A stretch of 64,000 bases of DNA from Mycobacterium sp. SVM_VP21 (GTDB lineage: Bacteria; Actinomycetota; Actinomycetes; Mycobacteriales; Mycobacteriaceae). Under the pieces are notes generated by a model. The model was not told where the DNA came from. It did no database searches and saw nothing but the letters and a program-made list of their open reading frames with translations. Positions 18,115 through 27,735 of this stretch are shown one piece after another (the first letter of the stretch is position 1; each line of letters opens with the position of its first letter). The stretch covers positions 2,170,001 to 2,234,000 of the forward strand of contig CP101406.1 of assembly GCA_024758765.1 (NCBI GenBank). Reading direction: 5' to 3'. Made by a program: the position numbers and the translations under genes.

Positions 18115-19663
18115 GTGCGCGAGCGTCGATCGCTGCGGCCAGCGATGTACGCATGACCTTGCCGGACTGGTTTCGCGGAATGCTGTTCACCAGGACGATC
18201 CGCGACGGTCGGGCGGCGGATTCCACCTCGCTTCGGTAACGGGCTGCAATTGTCTGTTTGAGGCTGCGAACACTGGCCTCGTTGAGTTTTTCCGACGCGA
18301 CCACCGCCAGGCCGACGAGGGCTCCGAACTCCGGGTCTGGGATCTCGTAGCATGCCGCCTCGCGGACCCCCGGAATGGATTCTGCGACACGGTCAACCTC
18401 GTCGGGGGCAACATTGACTCCGCCGCAGATGATCATCTCCGAGGCCCGCCCCCGGATGTAGAAGTACCCGTCGCTGCCTTCGTCGAGCAGGTCACCGGTG
18501 TTCACCCACCCGTCACGCAGTACTTCGTGGGTCCGGTCTGGGTTGTTCCAGTACCCCAGCATGTTTGCCGGCGAGTTGATCCACAACGTTCCCGACGAGG
18601 CCGGCGGGCCGGCCGGTCCGCTGCCATCGCCGTCGAGGTGAACCCGCACGCCGGGGTAGGGTCGTCCGACCGCTCCTGCCTCGATGGCGGCGATCGACCC
18701 CGGCGCGGTGGGAAGACACAGTGCGGTGCAACCAGTTTCGCTCAGCCCATAGACCTGGGCGGTGCGTATACCCGCGGTCTCAACGAACTGCACGTCGGAT
18801 GCGATAGCCCGCGATCCGCCGTAGCCGAGAAAACGCAGCGAAGGCGGCACCGATGCGCCGGTCGCTTTCAGCTCGGCGACCAGACGTGAGAGCAGTGTCG
18901 GGACCAGGCAGACCGTAGCGACCTCGTTGGTCGTGAGTATCTCCAACAGCGACGCTCCGTCTTCGCCGCCGGTTACGCACGTACCACCCTGCATCAGGCA
19001 GTTCAGAATCCACCACAGGCCACCGATGTGCGTGGCCGGCAACGGCGAGTACGCGACTTCGCCTATCACCCAATCGATCCACGTCAAGCCGGTCTCCCGC
19101 AAGATGTCGGCGACGGCGTAGAAGGTCCGATTGGCCAGCAGCACCGCCTTCGGTTCGCCGGTGGTGCCGCTGGTGAAGATCATCGCCAGCGGGTCGTCGG
19201 CGCCGCCGTTCGTCCCCGGGAGCACGTCGCGAGCTGTGAGCGGGGCGCTGTCTTCGGCCACCGACAGCGTCGGTACCGCGGCGAGGGTCTCCGGTGGGTC
19301 GGAAAGGGACAGTCGGGCACCCTCGGTGCACAGAACTGCGGCGGGTTGCGTGAGTTCGGCGAACCGTTCGACGGTGGCCACCGGCAGATAGCCGTCCGCC
19401 AGAACGGCAATGGCGCCCAGTCGGGCGCAGGCAAGCACCGCGAGGTATGTCTGCGGTCCGTTGTCGGAAATGACAAGTACGCGAGAGCCCAGGGACACCC
19501 CACTCGCCTGCAGTGCTGCGGCCAGGCGTTCCCATTCGGTTGCCAGCTCCTGGTAGCTAAACGGACTACTTCCGTCGCAACGACGTAACGCGATGGCGTC
19601 GGGGCGTTGGCGCACGTGTTCGAGAATGCGATCCAATACGGACGTGTGGGCCGGACTCATCAT
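18107..19663 (-). CDS. fadD10: Fatty acyl-AMP ligase
   Basis: The ATG at 19663 (a second ATG follows directly) gives 518 aa. The ANL-family ATP loop is MIFTSGTTGEPKAVLL near residue 165, with YGLSETGCTAL near 315 and the hinge region GYFYIRGRASEMIICGG near 410. FadD10 activates a medium-chain or unsaturated acid as acyl-AMP and transfers it to the adjacent carrier protein rather than to CoA. Order after fcoT and before the ACP gene matches Rv0098-Rv0099-Rv0100. The long upstream open frame runs into fcoT on a different frame and is ignored. Confidence 0.92.
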   Translation of the reverse strand: MMSPAHTSVLDRILEHVRQRPDAIALRRCDGSSPFSYQELATEWERLAAALQASGVSLGSRVLVISDNGPQTYLAVLACARLGAIAVLADGYLPVATVERFAELTQPAAVLCTEGARLSLSDPPETLAAVPTLSVAEDSAPLTARDVLPGTNGGADDPLAMIFTSGTTGEPKAVLLANRTFYAVADILRETGLTWIDWVIGEVAYSPLPATHIGGLWWILNCLMQGGTCVTGGEDGASLLEILTTNEVATVCLVPTLLSRLVAELKATGASVPPSLRFLGYGGSRAIASDVQFVETAGIRTAQVYGLSETGCTALCLPTAPGSIAAIEAGAVGRPYPGVRVHLDGDGSGPAGPPASSGTLWINSPANMLGYWNNPDRTHEVLRDGWVNTGDLLDEGSDGYFYIRGRASEMIICGGVNVAPDEVDRVAESIPGVREAACYEIPDPEFGALVGLAVVASEKLNEASVRSLKQTIAARYRSEVESAARPSRIVLVNSIPRNQSGKVMRTSLAAAIDARAHG

Positions 19664-19686
19664 GTCAGCGTGCCTATTCTGTGTTG

Positions 19687-20229
19687 TCAGCCGGGGATGT
19701 TCAGTGCGGCCAGTTCGAATTCGCCGAACGCTGAACCGCCTTGTTCGTCCCAGAATTCGATTGCGCACGGCACACGCAGATACCGCACCGTGCGTTGCAC
19801 GATCTCGAAGTTTCGGCATTCCAGCCGGGCACTGAACTTGTTGGCATCTATCGGCCTCTTGAACCGTGACGATGAGGTTCTGATGAACATGCTGGACAGC
19901 TGGTGCTTGCAATAGTCTTCCAGCCTCCAACCTCGGAAGGCCGGAATGATGCCATCGCCGATGGCCGGTGCAAAAGCGCTGTAAGCGAGCTGGTTGAAAC
20001 ACAGCACCAACTCGACCGCGTTGAAATGTCCAGTGCTACGGATGTAGGCGGACTCGGCGATCGTGAAGTTACCTTGAGCTAGAACAGAATCAGCGTCGGC
20101 CTGCGACACCGCCTCGATCAGATATCGGCATCCCTTGTAGGTATAGGGCTCCAGAACGGTGGCCAGCACGTCCTCGTCGATCGGTGCTGCGTCGCTTAGT
20201 GCGGTATGAGGCGAAGCGATGCCGCTCAT
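19687..20229 (-). CDS. fcoT: Hotdog-fold FcoT thioesterase-like enzyme (Rv0098 homologue)
   Basis: The ATG overlaps the oxygenase stop as ATGA, giving 180 aa, close to M. tuberculosis FcoT. Typical stretches are ATVLEPYTYKGCRYL near 23-37 and VELVLCFNQLAYSAF near 72-86, the latter on the central hotdog helix. First described as a long-chain acyl-CoA thioesterase, the homologue in isonitrile lipopeptide clusters (ScoD/MmaD) is reported to add glycine to an alpha,beta-unsaturated acyl-carrier protein. That second role fits the operon here. Confidence 0.92.
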   Translation of the reverse strand: MSGIASPHTALSDAAPIDEDVLATVLEPYTYKGCRYLIEAVSQADADSVLAQGNFTIAESAYIRSTGHFNAVELVLCFNQLAYSAFAPAIGDGIIPAFRGWRLEDYCKHQLSSMFIRTSSSRFKRPIDANKFSARLECRNFEIVQRTVRYLRVPCAIEFWDEQGGSAFGEFELAALNIPG

Positions 20230-21095
20230 GCGGCGTATCCCGGAGTCTGGTGGCCGTCGAGCATGGTCAACCGATACGTGGTCAAAGTTCCTTGAGAGCT
20301 GCCGTGCTTGGCGCGATGCATCAGAACTCGGTTGTCCCACAAGATGATATCCCCAACCTCGTAGTGCTGGGTGTGGATAAAGGGATGCGTGAAATCCGGA
20401 TCAAGTTGCCCGGTCGACTCCATGAGCTGTTGCAGGATCTCTGGGTCGAGTACCCGACCGTCCTGGCCGTCGATTCGAGTGGTCCCCGACGCGCAGATAT
20501 ACAGGATCTCCTCCCCGGTCTTCGGATGCCGGATCACGGTTGGCCATTTGATCGGCGGCGTGGTCCGGGTAATCTCGTCCCACAGTTCCCCGATCGGCCG
20601 ATATACGTCATCGGGACGGATCTTGATGTGCCGCCGGGGATCATGAGTGCTCAACGTTCCTCGGGCGGCGTCCTGCAGGGCGGCGGGCACCGACAACCAC
20701 GCCTGGTTGAGGTCGATGAAGTAGGTTCCCCGGTCAGGTCCGGGAACGGTCAGGGGTAACACCATCGAGAATGCGAACGGCTCGGGCATGAACATGTAGT
20801 CGATGTGCCAGAACGCGCCGGTTCGCGGAACGCCTTGGTGTTCCTCCGTGGAAGATACGAAGATCTCCGGAAACTCGTGATGGTGGTACATGGATTCGTA
20901 ATAGGGCACGATGTCGCCGACGATCCTGCCCAGCTGCAGGTACTGCTCCGGCGAGGGGTGAACGCCTTTGAGGATGACGAGCTTGTTGGCGTAAACGATC
21001 TCGCGAATTTCGTCGCGGGTGATGGTGCTCAGATCGTTGGGGTCGACCCCGGTGATCTGCGCTCCAAGGCCGGTGCCGCTGACGGTTAGCGTCAT
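20226..21095 (-). CDS. Fe(II)/2-oxoglutarate oxygenase forming the isonitrile (Rv0097/ScoE-type)
   Basis: This 289-aa TauD-family protein has the iron facial triad as HID (His97, Asp99) and a distal His260 in LMHRAKHG, with Arg275 in TTYRLTM placed to bind 2-oxoglutarate. The surrounding sequence (GAFWHIDYMFMPEPFAFSM) is characteristic of Rv0097 rather than of taurine dioxygenases. Characterised relatives (ScoE) convert a glycine-adduct acyl acid by two oxidations and decarboxylation into an isonitrile. It starts 19 nt after the PPE gene and overlaps fcoT by 4 nt. Confidence 0.93.
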   Translation of the reverse strand: MTLTVSGTGLGAQITGVDPNDLSTITRDEIREIVYANKLVILKGVHPSPEQYLQLGRIVGDIVPYYESMYHHHEFPEIFVSSTEEHQGVPRTGAFWHIDYMFMPEPFAFSMVLPLTVPGPDRGTYFIDLNQAWLSVPAALQDAARGTLSTHDPRRHIKIRPDDVYRPIGELWDEITRTTPPIKWPTVIRHPKTGEEILYICASGTTRIDGQDGRVLDPEILQQLMESTGQLDPDFTHPFIHTQHYEVGDIILWDNRVLMHRAKHGSSQGTLTTYRLTMLDGHQTPGYAA

Positions 21096-21114
21096 CCGAT
21101 CTGGCTTTCCTTGC

Positions 21115-22548
21115 TCATTGTTCCTTTCCCTCCTTCATCGGTTGTGTTAGTTGCTCTACCTCGTCGGAGACGCACCAGCTGGTCGGCAAGATCGGTACTC
21201 GCCGGATTTCGCCAGCGTGCCCCGTGAGTCCAGCGGCGCGGGTGGAGGCGACCACTGCTGAGATGGCCTCGGGTCGTTCGGCAGGGCCGGCATCGGAGCC
21301 CGCCGCCATGACAGGACCATCGCCAGCCTGGAGGAACTCGTAACGGTTGCCGTGCATACGAACCCGGCCTGTGCTACGTCGACTGCGTCGGCTGCGGGCG
21401 TCAGCGGCGATGACCCGCGGAGAGGCCACGCGGCTGGAAGCCGCAGCGCTGTTGGAGGCAGCCATATCGTCTTTGGGTCCGGTCTCGACCCCGGGTGGTC
21501 CCCAGCCGGAGACAACATAGGGAATCAGCGCGGCAACGCCGTCGGCGCTCGGGATGGCCGCGGGTGCGCTCGGTCCCGGTGCACCGGCGGTGCCGCCCAG
21601 GCCGGCGGAGGAGCCGGCCGCAGCGGGCGGTGCCACGCTCGCCGCAACGGGAATGTCCATGCTTCCCTCACCGGTTAACGGAGCGATGAAGTCTGGTCCT
21701 TGATCAGCCGGGATCTGTTGGCCGTTCAGCAGCGGCAGCAACTTCAGGGCGCTCAACGCGCTGAGCGCAGGAGCGAAGAACGGCAACAGCAACAGGCCAT
21801 ATGACGCGTAGTAGGGGTACCACAACACGTCGTAGGCGATCAATGCGACCGCCGCCAGAAAGGCGGCGATCACCGGGTTGAAGCCTAGGTTTTGGAAGAA
21901 GTCCTCGAAGATACGCAGCAGCTCTTCGACATTGCCGGCATTGTTGAGAAGTTCACTGATGAGGCGGGAAAGTTCCTGCAGCCAATTGCCGTCTCCAACG
22001 CCTTCTTGGGAGGTGGCTGCGGCGGGGTTGGAGACGATGGGTGGGGCGGGGCGGATCTGCGGGGTCGCTGCGAGGGCTGCGGTGGCGGTGCCCTGATATA
22101 CGGACATGGTCTCGGCGGCCTGCACCCACATCCGCGTGTAGTCGGCCTCGTTAGCGGCAATCGGGACGGCGTTCACTCCGAAGAAGTTCGTGGCGAGCAG
22201 CACCGCGTGGACCGCGTGGTTGGCGGCCAGTTCTTCGAGGCTGGGCATCGAGGACACTGCGGCGCTATATGCGGAGGCAGCCGTCTGGTGTTGTGCGGCA
22301 GTCGTAGCAGTGTCGGCGGCTGCCTGTTCCAACCAGGTCAGGTACGGCGTGTGCGCGGACAGATACGCCGTCGCGGTGGGCCCCTGCCAGTGGCCGGTCT
22401 GCACCGCAGCCAGTACCTGGGTCAATTCAGCGGCGGTGTCGTCGTAGATGACACTGAGCTGCTGCCACTGCGCGGCGGCTGCCAACAGCGGCCCCGGCCC
22501 TGGGCCAGCTGCGAGCATGGCGGAGTGTGTCTCCGGAGGCATTGCCAT
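21115..22548 (-). CDS. PPE1: PPE family protein, PPE1-like (Rv0096), first gene of the lipopeptide operon
   Basis: The protein begins MAMPPETHS and has the ~180-aa PPE domain with HWQGPTATAYL and NFFGVNAVPIAANEADY motifs. A hydrophobic segment (YYASYGLLLLPFFAPALSAL) near 250-270 and a Pro/Ala-rich C-terminus with basic RSRRSRRS follow, as in PPE1, which heads the same operon in M. tuberculosis. PPE proteins are usually exported by type VII systems; a role in export or envelope handling of the lipopeptide is possible. No PE partner is adjacent. ATG 22548 is the first standard start, but it sits ~25 nt from a strong AGGAGG (22574-22579); a CTG at 22566 is 7 nt from it and gives the common N-terminus TAPIWMA. 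Confidence 0.88.
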   Translation of the reverse strand: MAMPPETHSAMLAAGPGPGPLLAAAAQWQQLSVIYDDTAAELTQVLAAVQTGHWQGPTATAYLSAHTPYLTWLEQAAADTATTAAQHQTAASAYSAAVSSMPSLEELAANHAVHAVLLATNFFGVNAVPIAANEADYTRMWVQAAETMSVYQGTATAALAATPQIRPAPPIVSNPAAATSQEGVGDGNWLQELSRLISELLNNAGNVEELLRIFEDFFQNLGFNPVIAAFLAAVALIAYDVLWYPYYASYGLLLLPFFAPALSALSALKLLPLLNGQQIPADQGPDFIAPLTGEGSMDIPVAASVAPPAAAGSSAGLGGTAGAPGPSAPAAIPSADGVAALIPYVVSGWGPPGVETGPKDDMAASNSAAASSRVASPRVIAADARSRRSRRSTGRVRMHGNRYEFLQAGDGPVMAAGSDAGPAERPEAISAVVASTRAAGLTGHAGEIRRVPILPTSWCVSDEVEQLTQPMKEGKEQ

Positions 22549-22573
22549 CCAGATCGGGGCGGTCAGGATGGCA

Positions 22574-22579
22574 CCTCCT
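22574..22579 (-). promoter_or_regulatory. Ribosome binding site pointing to a CTG start for the PPE gene
   Basis: A consensus AGGAGG on the minus strand is followed after seven bases by CTG (22566-22564) in frame with the PPE gene. The first ATG is 25 bases away. The site decides between an ordinary ATG start and a rare CTG start. Confidence 0.55.
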
Positions 22580-22725
22580 CTGATGTTGTGGATTGCGCGG
22601 AACGCAAAGCGCGGGCCAGTACCCGCCAACGAGGTGGTCGGACATGGGAATCAAAAAGTTCCGCCCGATTGTGGTTAGGTTTCTCGCAGCGACGCGCGGG
22701 GGCCCGGCGGGTACGGTCTGAAGGT

Positions 22726-23538
22726 GTGCCAGTCATTGACGCGCGTCATCTCGATGGGATCTCGGAGACCGCGTTACTCACGTTGTATCAGCGGGCCGCC
22801 GAGGCGAAGCGGCCGGACGGGGTGATCGATGACCCGATGGCGATCGAGTTGCTCGATAGCCTTGATTACGATTACGCCGACTTCGGCAGGACGCACCAGG
22901 CCACTGCGATGCGGGCTCTGGTGTTCGACCAGGCCACCCGGGAGTACTTGGCGGAGCATCCGCGCGCGACCGTGGTCGCTCTTGCCGAGGGTTTGCAGAC
23001 CAGCTTCTGGCGGGTCGACAACGGCCAGTTGAGTTGGCTTTCGGTGGATTTGGAACCCATCGTTGCACTGCGTCAGCGGTCACTGCCGGTATCCGATCGG
23101 CTGCGGTACTGTGCCCAGTCGGCACTCGACTACTCGTGGATGGACGAGGTCGACGACTCCGCTGGGGTGTTGATCACTGCCGAGGGGTTGCTGCAGTATC
23201 TGGATCGCGAAGCGGTGTTCGCTCTTCTCGCCGCCTGCGCGGAGCGGTTTCCCGGCGGCCGGATGATCTTCGACAGCGTCCCGAGGTTGTTGAGTGCCTA
23301 CTCACGCTCGCGACACGGTATCAAGTTGAGCGACAACTACACCGCGCCGCCCATGCCGTTCTGGTTCACGGCGAAGGACTACGACGAGCTGCGTGCGGTG
23401 CCCGGCGTTCGTGCCGTCTCTGAGCTGGGCGTACCGCCTGGGCGAGGCAAGGTGCTCGGCAGGGCTCTTTCGCTGGTCTACCGGTCCAATAGCCTGAGGC
23501 GATTCCGGGCGCCGACCAACCTCGTCGAATTCGGCTGA
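22726..23538 (+). CDS. Class I SAM-dependent methyltransferase, LCMT/TcmP-like
   Basis: The GTG start (VPVIDARHLDG) gives 270 aa; the frame extends upstream but only through the PPE gene's antisense. The protein fits the leucine-carboxyl/TcmP O-methyltransferase family: RALVFDQATREYL near 65, VVALAEGLQTSFWRVD near 90 (the SAM loop GEGLQTR-like), SVDLEPIVALRQ and SALDYSWMDEV near 140. Note the loop reads AEGLQTSFW where family members commonly have GxGLxTRxxR. It is divergent from PPE1. Target unknown; O-methylation of the lipopeptide is possible but unproven. Confidence 0.85.
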   Translation: MPVIDARHLDGISETALLTLYQRAAEAKRPDGVIDDPMAIELLDSLDYDYADFGRTHQATAMRALVFDQATREYLAEHPRATVVALAEGLQTSFWRVDNGQLSWLSVDLEPIVALRQRSLPVSDRLRYCAQSALDYSWMDEVDDSAGVLITAEGLLQYLDREAVFALLAACAERFPGGRMIFDSVPRLLSAYSRSRHGIKLSDNYTAPPMPFWFTAKDYDELRAVPGVRAVSELGVPPGRGKVLGRALSLVYRSNSLRRFRAPTNLVEFG

Positions 23539-23636
23539 CCGGTCGGGGGTGTAATCACGGCCACATGATCCGGGCGGCTTCAAAACATTCTTGCTGAAGT
23601 CTGGAACTTTTTTCATGCCCGCTCGACTTATTGGGC

Positions 23637-24551
23637 ATGACACAGTTACGCCACTCACAGGTCAGCGCAGCACAACTCAGCAGCCGGGGCTTCATGGCCG
23701 CTGGGACTGCCTTGGTTGTTGCCGGAATGGTCGCAGTAAGCCCCGCTCTCCCAACGCTGCCTGCCACCGCAACGGTGCCGGAGGTGCAGCTCACCGCGTC
23801 GATCGACCCGTTCGGTCCCTGGGTGGATGTCTTCAACACGACCGTGGCTAACGGGTCGCAGGTCTTTGACGCAATCAAAGACTCGCTCGCCGGGTTTGCC
23901 ACCACCCTAGAGGGCCAGTTCGCGGCGGCGACGTTCGTCGGTGTGGACGTGGCAACGCCCGAGGGCACCGAGTTGGCGGCGCAGACACTCGACTGGAACC
24001 ACCTGTGGGGCCTTCAGTATTTGGCGGGAATGGACTTCGGAATGGGGATCCCGCAGATCGATCCGGTCGAGCCGGCAGCCACCATGCTGACGTTGTTGTC
24101 ATCGCCACTTTCTGGCGTTCTGATGGGGCTGATCGGCCCGCTGGTCAGCCCCGGAGTAGAGCTGATCAACAGCATCGGGTCGATCATCGACAGCATCGGT
24201 GGCGGAGACTTCGAGGCGGTACTGCAAGAACTGCTGGCAGCACCTGCCAACGTCGTCGGATCGTTCTTCAACGGTGCCACCTTGAACCTGGATGCGTTGG
24301 TGCCCATGTTGAATGAACTCCTGCAGGTTCCAGAGGGCAACGCGGTTCTCGGTGCCAGCTTCGCCTTTGGCGGTCTTCTCACGCCCGGAGAGACAGATGC
24401 CGGCAACGTCGGCGGTTCGCTGTACAACTCGCTTGGTCTCGACCTGCAGATGGAGGGGATGGGCATGCCCTACTCGGCGCCGGGCGAGGGTGTCGGTCTC
24501 ATCGCTTCGCTGGTCAATCTCGTGGATATGTTTGCGGCCGGGACGGACTGA
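23637..24551 (+). CDS. GjpA-like secreted/outer-membrane protein
   Basis: The 304-aa product starts with a Sec-type signal (SRGFMAAGTALVVAGMVAVSPALPTLPATA, residues about 17-46), then VQLTASIDPFGPWVDVFNTTVANG, a stretch I recognise from mycobacterial proteins annotated as 'outer membrane porin GjpA'. The remainder is rich in small hydrophobic helices (LIGPLVSPGVELINSIGSII). Porin function rests on a Gordonia relative and is not shown by sequence. It lies between the methyltransferase and a convergent mmpL gene. The ATG at 23637 is preferred over TTG 23631. Confidence 0.75.
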   Translation: MTQLRHSQVSAAQLSSRGFMAAGTALVVAGMVAVSPALPTLPATATVPEVQLTASIDPFGPWVDVFNTTVANGSQVFDAIKDSLAGFATTLEGQFAAATFVGVDVATPEGTELAAQTLDWNHLWGLQYLAGMDFGMGIPQIDPVEPAATMLTLLSSPLSGVLMGLIGPLVSPGVELINSIGSIIDSIGGGDFEAVLQELLAAPANVVGSFFNGATLNLDALVPMLNELLQVPEGNAVLGASFAFGGLLTPGETDAGNVGGSLYNSLGLDLQMEGMGMPYSAPGEGVGLIASLVNLVDMFAAGTD

Positions 24552-24575
24552 CGCCGAACCGCAGTGCAATGCGGG

Positions 24576-24612
24576 AAGCGGGCGTCCCGACTCACGTCGG
24601 GCCGCCCGCTTC
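24576..24612. terminator. Bidirectional terminator hairpin between gjpA-like gene and mmpL
   Basis: GAAGCGGGCG pairs with CGCCCGCTTC over 10 bp, continued after a small bulge by CCGAC/GTCGG around a TCAC loop. It sits in the gap between two convergent genes. No U-tract follows, as is common for mycobacterial hairpin terminators. Confidence 0.7.
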
Positions 24613-24692
24613 GTCGCTACCGATGATGGTCAGCTCCCGATCGACACCGTCGGTCTTGAGTGTTGTTCCAGATCAACCGGTTTCGGAACCGG

Positions 24693-27566
24693 CTAGCGAG
24701 CCGGGGTCGGACGCGTCCGAACCACTTGTGGCCACCAGAACCACTTGCCGAGCAGCGCGGCGATGGAGGGCATCACAAACGACCGGATAACGAGTGTGTC
24801 GAACAGCAGTCCCAGTGCGATGGTGGTTCCAATCTGCGCCACCACCCTCAACTCGCTGACAGCCATGGACATCATCGTCAGGGCGAACACCAACCCGGCC
24901 GAGGTCACCACCGAACCCGTGCCGCCCATTGCCCGGATGATGCCGGTGTTGACGCCGGCCCGGATCTCCTCTTTGAACCTGGCCACGAGCAGCAGGTTGT
25001 AGTCGGACCCGACCGCCAGCAGGATGATCAGCGACATGGCCATCACCATGAAGTGCAACTCCAGGCCGATCATGTGTTGCCACAGCAGGATCGATAGGCC
25101 GAAAGATGCCCCCAGCGATACCGCCACGGTGCCGACGATCACCGTGGCGGCTATTGCACTGCGTGTGATGATCAGCATGATGATGAAGATCAGGCACAGT
25201 GCGGCGATTCCTACTGCCAACAGGTCATAGTTGTTGCCGTCCTGCATGTCCTTGAAGACCGATGCGGTGCCGCCTACGAAGATCTTCGAACCTTCGAGCG
25301 GAGTGCCCTTCATCGCCTCTTTGGTGGCGTGTTTGATTGCACCGACGTGTTCGATTCCCTCGGGTGTCAGGGGATCGCCGTCGTGGCTGACGATGAACCG
25401 GACGGCGTGGCCGTCAGGCGACAGAAAGGTTTTCAGCCCCCGCTTGAAGTCTTCGTTGTCGAATACCTCCGGTGGCAGGTAGAAAGTGTCGTCGTTCTTG
25501 GAGTCGTTGAATGCCGCGCCCAAGGCGGCTTGGTTGTCCTGTATCACCGCGGTCTGCTCCAGCAGGCCGTTCTGGGTGGAATAGATGGTGAGCATGGTGT
25601 TCTTGGTCGACGTCAGCGCATCGATTTGAGCAGGCAGCTGCCGGAGCAGTTCCGGCACCAGTGCATCGAGTCGATCAAGGTCGGGGACGACGTGGTCGAT
25701 GTCGTCGCTCAGCTTGTCGGCGCCGTCGAGAGCATCGAAAACGGACCGCATCGACCAGCATGCCGGAATGTCGTAACAATGCGGCTCCAAGTACAGATAG
25801 CTGCGCAGTGGTCGTATGAAATCGTCGAAGTCGGCGAGGTGATTCCGCAGTTCCGCGGTGTCAGAGGCTATTTGATGTGTCTTGCGGACCATGGAGTGGG
25901 TCGTCGCGCTCATCTCGGTCATCAGCAGCTGCATCTGCTCCATGGCGTCGACGGTGCTCTGCAGTCCTTGGGCGCTGGACTGAAAATCCCGCATGCGATC
26001 TTGCAGGTAGCCTTGGTTCAGCAATTGCAGGTTGGCTTGCAGACTGAGCTGAGCCGGCAGCGTGCTGAACTTCAGCGGAGTGCCGTCGGGTCTGGTGATC
26101 GTTTGAACCCTACTGACGCCCGGCTGACCTACGACTCGCTTGGCGATCTTGTCGATCACCAGGAAGTCCGCTGGATTACGCAGATCGCGAGTGGCTTCGA
26201 CAAGCAACACCTCGGGACTCATGCGCGCGGTGGAGAAGTGTCTTTCCGCCGCGGCGTACCCGGCGGTCGAGGGCAGGTCCGACGGCAGGTATCGGCGCTC
26301 GTTATAGCTGGTTCGGTAGCCGGCCAACGCCAGCAGACCGACCAGCGTCAGTGCGGTACTGGCTGCCAAGACCGGAGCCGGCCACCGGACAATGGCCGCA
26401 CCGATCTTGCGCCATCCTCGGATTCGCATCGTGCGCTTGGGTTCTAGGAGCCCCCGCCGGCTCGCAACGGTGATGATGGCCGGCCCCAACGTCAAAGCCA
26501 CGAGCATGGCGATCACCATTCCGACTGCCAAGGGAATGCCGAGCGTCTGAAAGTAGGGGAGCCGGGTGAAGTGCAGGCAGAACGTTGCACCCGCGATTGT
26601 GGAGCCGGACGCCAGGATCACGTGTGCCGTGCCGCGGAACATCGTGTGGTAGGCCCGCTCAGGGTCTTCTCCGGCGGCCCTGGCCTCTTGGTAGCGGCCG
26701 ACCAGAACTATCGCATAGTCGGTCGCGGCAGCGATCGCCAACGTGACGAGCAGGTTCGTTGCGAAGGTCGTCAGACCGATGAGATTGAAGTAGGCCAGCG
26801 AGGCCACAGCACCACGAGCCGCGGACAGCGCCAGAAACACCAACCCCAAGACAATCAGCCCGGTGCCTATTGACCGGTACACCAACAGAATCATCGCGGT
26901 AATGACCAAGAAGGTGAGACCCACGATGACTTGCGCACTGTGGTCACCGGCTACTTGCTCGTCGGCGGCCAGAGCTGCCGGGCCGGTGACATGCGCCTTC
27001 ACTCCGGGCGGGCCGTCGACTTCGGCGACGAGTTTGCGGATCGCCTCGAGCGACTCGTTTGCCAGTGTCTCGCCCTGATTTCCAGACAGGTAGACCTGCA
27101 CGTACGCCGCTCTGCCGTCGTTGCTCTGCGCGCCGGCCGCGGTCAGTGGATCACCCCAGAAATCCTGGACGTGCTCAACATGAGCGGCATCGGCGTGGAG
27201 CCTGTCGACGAGGGCATCGTAATAGCGGTGCGCATCATCGCCGAGTGGTTGATCGCCCTCCAGAAGAACCATCGCCGAGCTGTCAGACGTGTACTCGCCA
27301 AAAACCTGTCCAACGCGTTTCATCGCGGTGACCGATAGTGCGAAGTCGGGGCTCATGGGTACCGACCGCATCTGGCCGACGATCTCCAGTGGCGGCACCG
27401 CGGTGCTTAGGACGGCGACGACTGCGATCCAACCCAGGATGATCGGTACGGCGAGCCGCTGAATCCATGTGGCGACGCTGGAGCGTTCGGCATTGGAAGG
27501 CGGGGTCGATGCCGGCGATGTGACATGAGGACCAGCAGAGGCTGGCATTGATGGCGGGAGCTTCAA
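24693..27566 (-). CDS. MmpL family RND transporter (MmpL4/MmpL5-like)
   Basis: This 957-aa protein has the MmpL plan: an N-terminal helix ([19 protein letters not shown]), a large periplasmic loop, a helix bundle, a second loop rich in coiled coil ([18 protein letters not shown]) and a final helix bundle. Proton-relay Asp-Tyr pairs are seen as [15 protein letters not shown] near 285 and [15 protein letters not shown] near 855. MmpL4 and MmpL5 export siderophores with MmpS partners; no mmpS gene is adjacent here. Proximity to the isonitrile lipopeptide operon makes it a candidate exporter of that product, by inference only. Confidence 0.9.
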   Translation of the reverse strand: MKLPPSMPASAGPHVTSPASTPPSNAERSSVATWIQRLAVPIILGWIAVVAVLSTAVPPLEIVGQMRSVPMSPDFALSVTAMKRVGQVFGEYTSDSSAMVLLEGDQPLGDDAHRYYDALVDRLHADAAHVEHVQDFWGDPLTAAGAQSNDGRAAYVQVYLSGNQGETLANESLEAIRKLVAEVDGPPGVKAHVTGPAALAADEQVAGDHSAQVIVGLTFLVITAMILLVYRSIGTGLIVLGLVFLALSAARGAVASLAYFNLIGLTTFATNLLVTLAIAAATDYAIVLVGRYQEARAAGEDPERAYHTMFRGTAHVILASGSTIAGATFCLHFTRLPYFQTLGIPLAVGMVIAMLVALTLGPAIITVASRRGLLEPKRTMRIRGWRKIGAAIVRWPAPVLAASTALTLVGLLALAGYRTSYNERRYLPSDLPSTAGYAAAERHFSTARMSPEVLLVEATRDLRNPADFLVIDKIAKRVVGQPGVSRVQTITRPDGTPLKFSTLPAQLSLQANLQLLNQGYLQDRMRDFQSSAQGLQSTVDAMEQMQLLMTEMSATTHSMVRKTHQIASDTAELRNHLADFDDFIRPLRSYLYLEPHCYDIPACWSMRSVFDALDGADKLSDDIDHVVPDLDRLDALVPELLRQLPAQIDALTSTKNTMLTIYSTQNGLLEQTAVIQDNQAALGAAFNDSKNDDTFYLPPEVFDNEDFKRGLKTFLSPDGHAVRFIVSHDGDPLTPEGIEHVGAIKHATKEAMKGTPLEGSKIFVGGTASVFKDMQDGNNYDLLAVGIAALCLIFIIMLIITRSAIAATVIVGTVAVSLGASFGLSILLWQHMIGLELHFMVMAMSLIILLAVGSDYNLLLVARFKEEIRAGVNTGIIRAMGGTGSVVTSAGLVFALTMMSMAVSELRVVAQIGTTIALGLLFDTLVIRSFVMPSIAALLGKWFWWPQVVRTRPTPAR

Positions 27567-27735
27567 GTGGGCACCACTGATCGGTGACCTGGTTCATGAT
27601 CCCGGGGGTCGACGCGTCCTGCAGCGCTGGGGCAAGTCATCGCCTAATGGGTCGGACGACGTACGTGGAAAGTTCCCACGCTCGCAGCCCGAATTCGTAG
27701 CGGCGGGCCCGCGGGTCTGTCAGGGCTGAGTTCCG

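Noticed and set aside
22549..22725. Zur, CsoR or similar metal-regulator box upstream of the PPE1-like gene
   Set aside because: Expected from the metallophore role, but no convincing palindrome was found in this divergent region.
27567..27735. Possible attachment site or tRNA remnant left of the 13E12 gene
   Set aside because: No tRNA fold or matching repeat at the other edge could be found.
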